From NCBI GenBank assembly GCA_947177315.1, contig CAMWTX010000046.1:1-9948 (forward strand): a DNA stretch of 9,948 nt, in the 5' to 3' direction. The notes under the pieces were generated by a model that saw nothing but the letters and a program-made list of their open reading frames with translations, was not told where the DNA came from and ran no database searches. The translations under genes were made by a program, and so were the position numbers. The first letter of the stretch is position 1. Each line of letters opens with the position of its first letter. Below are positions 5,344 to 9,948 of this stretch, piece by piece. The DNA comes from an uncultured Bacteroidales bacterium (GTDB lineage Bacteria > Bacteroidota > Bacteroidia > Bacteroidales > P3).

Positions 5344-5922
5344 TTATGAGTTGATGATTTTATTTAGTTCTTTATATACAACTGACAATGTATGGATAAT
5401 CCCGTTCAAATCGTCATGTTTATATTGTCCGACAGGAATGAATATACGCTTTTCATGCTTCGGCTTTTCTTTATTAGGGAAAATCTCTTTTATAGCCTGT
5501 TTATATTGACCAAAGTCGGGTTCGTCCCATGTTGCAACATAAATGTGAAAGTCGCCAAGTGGATTATCAGAAGTCTCGTCCTCAAAAACGCACTCAATGC
5601 CAATACGAGGCGCATCTTCTTTAATGTATGTGCCTAAGACAAGATCGTGATAAATCCACCATTTTTTTGTTCCCGTTTTTTTACAAATACCTAATTTATA
5701 TTTTTTAATCCACTCATTACGATCTTCGTTAATTGCTTTCTTGAATTCATCGTAATAGTAATGAGCGAGCGTGTCAATGGTTTTCTTGTTTTCGTAAAAA
5801 AATTCTTTTCGTTTCTCTTTGCCAATGGCTTTGAGAAAGTCTAGAAGGAAAGTAAGAAATGCCTGATTGGTATGGGCGGCAACTGTTGAAAGGATTTGTT
5901 TGTACTTGGTTATATCTTCCAT
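5344..5922 (-). CDS. Hypothetical protein, AT-rich orphan
   Basis: I do not recognise this 192-residue protein. It has no signal peptide and no convincing membrane span. Residues 1-75 look mainly helical and lysine-rich (a hydrophobic F-L-T-F-L-L-D-F-L stretch near 22-30, then K-E-K-R-K-E). Residues 75-165 contain aromatic and beta-like segments (K-K-W-W-I-Y-H-D near 86, R-I-G-I-E-C-V-F-E-D near 106, F-H-I-Y-V-A-T-W-D-E near 125). The end is a charged helix. The base composition is much lower in GC than the neighbours: a 60-base sample at 5641-5700 has 16 G+C. With isolation between two terminators this suggests recent acquisition. The start ATG 5922 is the first in-frame one; there is no Shine-Dalgarno and no recognisable promoter in the 87 bases to the next gene. 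A soluble cytoplasmic protein is the safest guess. Confidence 0.75.
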   Translation of the reverse strand: MEDITKYKQILSTVAAHTNQAFLTFLLDFLKAIGKEKRKEFFYENKKTIDTLAHYYYDEFKKAINEDRNEWIKKYKLGICKKTGTKKWWIYHDLVLGTYIKEDAPRIGIECVFEDETSDNPLGDFHIYVATWDEPDFGQYKQAIKEIFPNKEKPKHEKRIFIPVGQYKHDDLNGIIHTLSVVYKELNKIINS

Positions 5923-5940
5923 AAGGCATGATTATTAAGT

Positions 5941-5975
5941 AAAAAAAATGCCCGCGAGAATTCGCGGGCATTTTT
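5941..5975 (-). terminator. Intrinsic terminator of the large surface-protein gene
   Basis: ATGCCCGCGA / TCGCGGGCAT is a perfect 10-bp stem with the loop GAAT. Read on the minus strand it is followed by eight T, and on the plus strand by five. It lies 33 bases beyond the stop codon of the large gene and separates it from the AT-rich gene downstream. Confidence 0.92.
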
Positions 5976-6008
5976 ATAGCGGCAGCCGCAACTGCACAAC
6001 TCCTTTGT

Positions 6009-6233
6009 TTAGCGGATAACCACTTTCTTAACGGCCATCTGTCCGTTGGCGCGTACACGTACAAAGTAGATGCCGCTGTTGTCCAGACGTACCTGAACGT
6101 TGCCTTCGGCCACTACCAGACGTTTTACCAGCACGCCGGCCGCGTTGAAGATTTCAACATTGGCATTGGCGGGGGCAACTACGTTGAACTCGCCGTCCGT
6201 CGGGTTCGGATAGATGCTTACACCGGCCAGTTC
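6009..6233 (-). other. T9SS C-terminal sorting domain of the large protein
   Basis: The last 74 residues read S-I-Y-P-N-P-T-D-G-E-F-N-V, then V-E-I-F-N-A-A-G-V-L-V-K and S-G-I-Y-F-V-R-V-R, ending in K-K-V-V-I-R. These are the hallmark strands of the Por secretion tail (TIGR04183 type). This domain directs outer-membrane translocation and is normally removed, with attachment to the cell surface. Confidence 0.93.
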
Positions 6234-9200
6234 CTTGCCTTCCACAGCCGTGGAGTCGCCTCCCTGCTGTTGTTCCTTCACCTTGTATTCGGCGATGGTC
6301 CAGTTGAGAATCCAGTTCCCTTCTTCATCCATGCCGCTGATATAACCGGCCTTCAGTACCGGAGCGGCTTTGGTGATGACCGGATATCCGATCGTTTCAT
6401 CTTCCGGGTCGGGTTCGCCGTAATACTTCGCCAGTTCGGTCAACATCTCGTCGTCGCTGCAGGTGTCGGCCGCTTCTTTGCTGGCGAACATCGCGAACAT
6501 GATGTATTCGTCTTCAGCAAGTTCTCTCGAGGTCGTGATCGTTACCTTCGTGCTGTCGGCCACTTCGGCGCCGCTGGCCGGGTTGAACGTCAGAACGAGG
6601 GCCGGCAGGGATTCCACCGTGTAGGTCGCGTAGAAGAACGTTCCCGATACGGCTTCCGCTCCCTGGTGGGCGTAGGCGGCCTTGATCGTGTTGTTCTTCT
6701 TGCTCAGTACCGGCTGCATTTCCCCGCTGTACAATTCCGCTTCTTCCTGGTTCCATTCGGCGGCCTTCGCGGCTTCTTCCGATTCGAACATCATATAGAA
6801 GATATCCACGTCGTTGTCTGCCGTGATCGTTACTTTTCTGCCTTCCGTCACCGTGGTTCCGCTGGCCGGGTTGAACGTCAGCTCGGTCCTGAACTTGTAG
6901 TTCGCCGTTGCGATGTCCGATCCGGAAACGGTGGCGGCGGGACCGCGACCGTTCATCTGATACGCGATGGCTTTTACCGTCGTGTTCTTCGCGATCTTGA
7001 TCGTGTCGCCTTCCCAGTATTCGAAGATCACCGTTTCCGCCAGTTCACTGTTGTTGCTCAAGCGGCCGGCGAGCGGTTCCGATCCGTCCAGCGTGTAATA
7101 TACCGTCGTGTTGGCTCCTTCGGGGGCTTCGGGCATGTTGATCGCCACCTTGATCGTGTCGCTGTATTCAACGGCGTCGCTCACGCTGAACGTCGGCGCT
7201 TCGATCGAATTTACCGTTACGCGGTGCGATTCCACCGCCACTTCCAGGATCACTTCGGCGTCCGCATCCAGCATCACGTACGCTTTGGCCTTCACCGTCG
7301 TGTCCTGCGTCAGTTCGCAGAAAGCCATTTCCAGATGGTCTTCCTGCTGGATCTGGGCCGTATATTTGATCGTGTCGCCGCTCTGGGCGTAGTAGCCTTC
7401 CATCGTGGGTTCGGTCGTGCCGTCCAAGGTGTAGTAAACCATGAAGTCCTTGTCCATGATTTCATCGTAGTTGTCGCTGTAAACCGTAAAGTACAGCGGG
7501 TAGTTCTTGCCCGTGAACGCTTTGAAGCTCAGGTAGGCGTCGATGTTGTCCACCATCGTGTACCTGGCTTCCACCGTGTCTGACGACTTTTCTCCCTTGA
7601 GCGCGAAGGCCTTCACCGTTACGTTCAATGCATCGCCCGCCTGACCGAGGCTGATCAGCGTCGAGTCGTATTTCACGAACGTCAGCTCCCCGTCCGCGGA
7701 TTTCTTGAATCCGCCAGCTTCTTCGGTTTCTTCCACGATCACCGCATAGTACAGCTCGATGCTGTCGTAGCTGTCCAATACAAGACGCACTTTGTCCGTC
7801 TTTTTCGCATAGCGCGATTCTCCGTAGGAGTCCGTCATGAACTTGGGCGCCGACAGCTTGTTCGGGTCAACCGGCGTTTCTCCGGCCTTGATCGTATAGG
7901 CGGCGTAGAAGTCTGCGTTCACAGTTTCATCGGCGCCTTCTTCGGCATACCTTACCCTCAGTACCGGCTTGCCGGCTTCCACCGTGGGCTTGCCGTCCGA
8001 ATAGTATTCGGCGCCTTCATCGTCCCATTCCGCATCTTCGGCTTCCTGCATGCTGGCATACCAGCGGTAGAGCATGTCGGCCACAGTGCTGGAGGCGGTA
8101 AGCGTGATTTCGTCGCCTACTTCAACTTCCGCACCGTTGGCGGGGTCAAAGGCTATCGTAACGGGAGTCTTGATAGTGAACTCGGCCGTAGCCACGGCGG
8201 ATACCAAGTCGTCGCCGTCTGTTACGGTCTGAACACCGATGGCCTTGAGCGTCATGGCCGCATTAACGATAATCGGATTTTCGGAGCTGTATTCGGTGCT
8301 GGCGGCGGTAGGAGTGCTGCCGTCGGTCGTATAATAAAATTTGTCCACCGTCGAACCCGAAGCAGCGGCGATGGTTACTTCCGTTCCTGCCACCACGGCA
8401 CCACCGTTAGGCGTGATTACCGGGGCGGGAATGGCCGCGGCAGCCACCGTGTAGGCGACGGTAACCATATCGGAGCCAAACCAATCACGCATTTCACTCA
8501 TACCGCTAGCCGTATAAGCAATCACATTGACAGTTACATCTTCCGTAATTTCAATACCGTCTTCGTCATCATAGGTATAGACATCATCATCTCCAGTCAT
8601 CATTCTATCAAAAGAGGGAACGGTACCGTTCATGGTATAGAGAATCAGGGCATAATCATCAGCATCTTCAATCTTTACAACGGTACCGCTTTCCACTTCT
8701 CCCGCGGCTTCGGTCAGTGTAGGATTAGCTACCGTGGTAGCGGTCAAGCTGTAGGTTTCAACATCAGAACCAACCGGTTCATCTGCTCCTTCCATCATCG
8801 CATACGCTATGACCTTGAGGGTCGTGCTGTTGCCTGTAAGCATAATCTTCGGGAAAGGATCACCCTCAGGATCACCGGTAACATAGTAGATAGGACCATT
8901 GCCATCCCAATCATCATCTTCCACCTGTGCATAATAGGCATCCATGCTCGGCTCGGTCGTGCCGTCAATCGTGTAAAATACCATGGATTCCTCAGCAGGT
9001 TCACCATCTACAAAAGCCATTGCATAGAAAGGAACATATTTTCCGTATTCGGCAGTTATCTCAGATTGTGTCGTCGTGTACAGAGCAACTTGAGGTTTTA
9101 CGGCTTCGCCAACGGTAAAATGGGCTTCCACCACGGCGGAAGTCTGGTCAGTGCTGTTTACCGCAATAGCCTTTACCACAACATCACCGTCTTCCGTCAG

Positions 9201-9770
9201 CGAAAATTCGCCGGCGTATTCTGTCCCTGTGTTTTTCGCAGGCGCAGTACCGTCGATGGTGTACCAAATTTTAGTATTTTCATCATCGTCTTCCGGTACA
9301 ATCGTAATCTTGTCCGTAGCCGTAATCCGCCTGTTCGTGATATAATTGTTATTCACGTAAAACGTCGGATCGGCGATATCACCGGTATTAACCGTATAGT
9401 TGACATACGTGTATTTCCACTTTAGGCTACCATCTTCTTCTTCAACTTGGGCGGCTATCATGAATACACACGCATCTTTCGTAATGACCGGTCCCGTATA
9501 TTGACCATACTCGTCAAACGACTGAAAACCATTAATGGTAGCCGCATCCGCCGCTTCCTGATTGGCATACCCAACATAGACAATCCATTTACTTTCGGCG
9601 GTGATACTAAGAACCGTACCCGGATTTACCGTACTTCCGCTTGCGGGAGTAATGGTAAAGATAGATGCATCTTCTGTCGCCGTCGTAGGAAGCGTTCCCG
9701 CTGCCTTGGCACTGCCAATGGCGAAGAGCATCATCAAGGCTGTCAAGCCTGAATAAAGTAGTTTCTTCAT
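6009..9770 (-). CDS. Large T9SS-secreted protein with chitobiase/hexosaminidase C-terminal-like repeats
   Basis: This 1253-residue exported protein has signal peptide M-K-K-L-L-Y...A-K-A (cleavage likely after A23). About eleven beta-rich units of 85-115 residues follow, then a linker (E-Q-Q-Q-G-G-D near 1166) and a T9SS type A sorting domain (about 1180-1253). Type A units resemble the CHB_HEX_C family, with Y-T-x-D-G-T-x-P and K-A-I-A-Y/V strands: near residues 133-220, 225-342, 347-442, 447-533, 745-852, 857-958, and a degenerate one at 640-739. Type B units, which lack that motif, lie at 36-127, 538-627, 962-1052 and 1058-1165. No catalytic domain is visible, so an adhesin or structural surface/glycan-binding protein is the most I can infer. 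Composition is acidic. The 5' part is richer in A+T than the 3' part. There is no Shine-Dalgarno before ATG 9770. A strong terminator follows; T9SS machinery must be encoded elsewhere. Confidence 0.9.
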   Translation of the reverse strand: MKKLLYSGLTALMMLFAIGSAKAAGTLPTTATEDASIFTITPASGSTVNPGTVLSITAESKWIVYVGYANQEAADAATINGFQSFDEYGQYTGPVITKDACVFMIAAQVEEEDGSLKWKYTYVNYTVNTGDIADPTFYVNNNYITNRRITATDKITIVPEDDDENTKIWYTIDGTAPAKNTGTEYAGEFSLTEDGDVVVKAIAVNSTDQTSAVVEAHFTVGEAVKPQVALYTTTQSEITAEYGKYVPFYAMAFVDGEPAEESMVFYTIDGTTEPSMDAYYAQVEDDDWDGNGPIYYVTGDPEGDPFPKIMLTGNSTTLKVIAYAMMEGADEPVGSDVETYSLTATTVANPTLTEAAGEVESGTVVKIEDADDYALILYTMNGTVPSFDRMMTGDDDVYTYDDEDGIEITEDVTVNVIAYTASGMSEMRDWFGSDMVTVAYTVAAAAIPAPVITPNGGAVVAGTEVTIAAASGSTVDKFYYTTDGSTPTAASTEYSSENPIIVNAAMTLKAIGVQTVTDGDDLVSAVATAEFTIKTPVTIAFDPANGAEVEVGDEITLTASSTVADMLYRWYASMQEAEDAEWDDEGAEYYSDGKPTVEAGKPVLRVRYAEEGADETVNADFYAAYTIKAGETPVDPNKLSAPKFMTDSYGESRYAKKTDKVRLVLDSYDSIELYYAVIVEETEEAGGFKKSADGELTFVKYDSTLISLGQAGDALNVTVKAFALKGEKSSDTVEARYTMVDNIDAYLSFKAFTGKNYPLYFTVYSDNYDEIMDKDFMVYYTLDGTTEPTMEGYYAQSGDTIKYTAQIQQEDHLEMAFCELTQDTTVKAKAYVMLDADAEVILEVAVESHRVTVNSIEAPTFSVSDAVEYSDTIKVAINMPEAPEGANTTVYYTLDGSEPLAGRLSNNSELAETVIFEYWEGDTIKIAKNTTVKAIAYQMNGRGPAATVSGSDIATANYKFRTELTFNPASGTTVTEGRKVTITADNDVDIFYMMFESEEAAKAAEWNQEEAELYSGEMQPVLSKKNNTIKAAYAHQGAEAVSGTFFYATYTVESLPALVLTFNPASGAEVADSTKVTITTSRELAEDEYIMFAMFASKEAADTCSDDEMLTELAKYYGEPDPEDETIGYPVITKAAPVLKAGYISGMDEEGNWILNWTIAEYKVKEQQQGGDSTAVEGKELAGVSIYPNPTDGEFNVVAPANANVEIFNAAGVLVKRLVVAEGNVQVRLDNSGIYFVRVRANGQMAVKKVVIR
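6276..9665 (-). repeat. Tandem protein-repeat array, two interleaved unit types (order B-A-A-A-A-B-A'-A-A-B-B)
   Basis: The array covers residues 36-1165 of the large protein. Type A carries Y-x-Y/T-T-x-D-G-x-x-P. Type B carries N/T-P-A-S/N-G followed by a Y...S/N-x-E-A-A/E-x-x-A signature, often with E-W, and then K-A-A/G-Y. The third B copy (962-1052) and second B copy (538-627) are the most alike in length and pattern. Short identical DNA stretches occur between units, for example 23 bases at 6571-6593 and 6859-6881, and 14 bases at 7411-7424 and 8953-8966. This indicates duplication of whole units. Confidence 0.8.
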
Positions 9771-9948
9771 GTTTAAAAATTTTGATTGTTATTATTAAGG
9801 GATTTCCTTTATTCTTTTTCGTAATCGGTTCTTTGGTTCCCGCCTTGCAACTCCATGCCTTGGAATCCGCGCGGCTTTCTTTGTGTTCGGGTTCGGCTTG
9901 TGTAAATTTGTCCGACCCATGCCCCTGCCGTGGCAAAGGCATGATGCC
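9771..9948 (-). promoter_or_regulatory. Upstream region of the large surface-protein gene; no gene seen
   Basis: The 60 bases next to the start are A/T-rich and lack a Shine-Dalgarno. I find no complete TTG-N19-TAnnTTTG promoter. The best -7 candidate is TGCCTTTG (9941-9934, minus strand), one mismatch from consensus and about 160 bases from the start, with its -33 beyond the window. Two weak hairpins are present: GGGTTCGG/CCGACCC (9889-9896 with 9912-9918) and CATGCC/GGCATG (9919-9924 with 9938-9943, approximately) enclosing TGCC/GGCA. No tRNA or conserved RNA was recognised. Confidence 0.35.

Noticed and set aside
6270..7583. 437-residue open frame on the plus strand opposite the surface-protein gene
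   Set aside because: Arginine/phenylalanine/valine-rich shadow created by the codon use of the repeats on the minus strand; no start signal or family features.
6276..9665. Possible CRISPR or tandem DNA-repeat array in the repetitive stretch
   Set aside because: The repetition is at protein level within one open frame; DNA identity is limited to short patches and there is no regular repeat-spacer pattern.

Overview
The window looks like chromosome of a Bacteroidota member, most likely a Bacteroidales relative with a type IX secretion system (T9SS). Four things point there: several -7 boxes of the Bacteroidota form TAnnTTTG; almost no Shine-Dalgarno sequences except before rpsU; a large exported protein ending in a T9SS sorting domain; and an aspartate-semialdehyde-type spermidine synthesis dehydrogenase. 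Most genes are moderately GC-rich. One small gene (5344-5922) and the 5' part of the large gene are clearly richer in A+T. The genus cannot be named from this sequence.

Left part (1-2884). The window opens with the first codons of rpsU (ribosomal protein bS21, minus strand), with a leader hairpin and a real Shine-Dalgarno sequence. A divergent, interlocked promoter drives tRNA-Cys(GCA), which ends in a strong intrinsic terminator. Next come a YqeY-like protein and IspG (MEP isoprenoid pathway), 12 bases apart and probably one operon. This IspG is intermediate in length because the central domain usual in Bacteroidota is reduced to about 70 residues. surE (nucleotidase, minus strand) converges on ispG, and the two coding ends overlap by 9 bases.

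Middle part (2885-5340). A Fic-family AMP-transferase with an N-terminal helix-turn-helix and a built-in inhibitory motif lies upstream of surE on the minus strand. Its promoter is overlaid by a 38-bp near-perfect palindrome, and a third half-site abuts its start codon, which suggests autoregulation. Facing the other way is a saccharopine-dehydrogenase-family enzyme, best read as carboxy(nor)spermidine dehydrogenase, closed by a strong terminator that can work in both directions.

Right part (5341-9948). An unrecognised, AT-rich 192-residue protein lies between two terminators. The rest is one 1253-residue exported protein (minus strand): signal peptide, about eleven repeat units and a T9SS C-terminal sorting domain. 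The repeats fall into two interspersed types: chitobiase/hexosaminidase-C-terminal-like units with Y-Y/T-T-x-D-G-x-x-P, and four units of a second type with an S-x-E-A-A-x-x-A-E-W-like signature. The last 178 bases are its AT-rich upstream region with weak hairpins.

No CRISPR array, insertion sequence, integrase or phage gene was seen. The best candidates for something new are the Fic operator, the second repeat type in the surface protein and the compact IspG.
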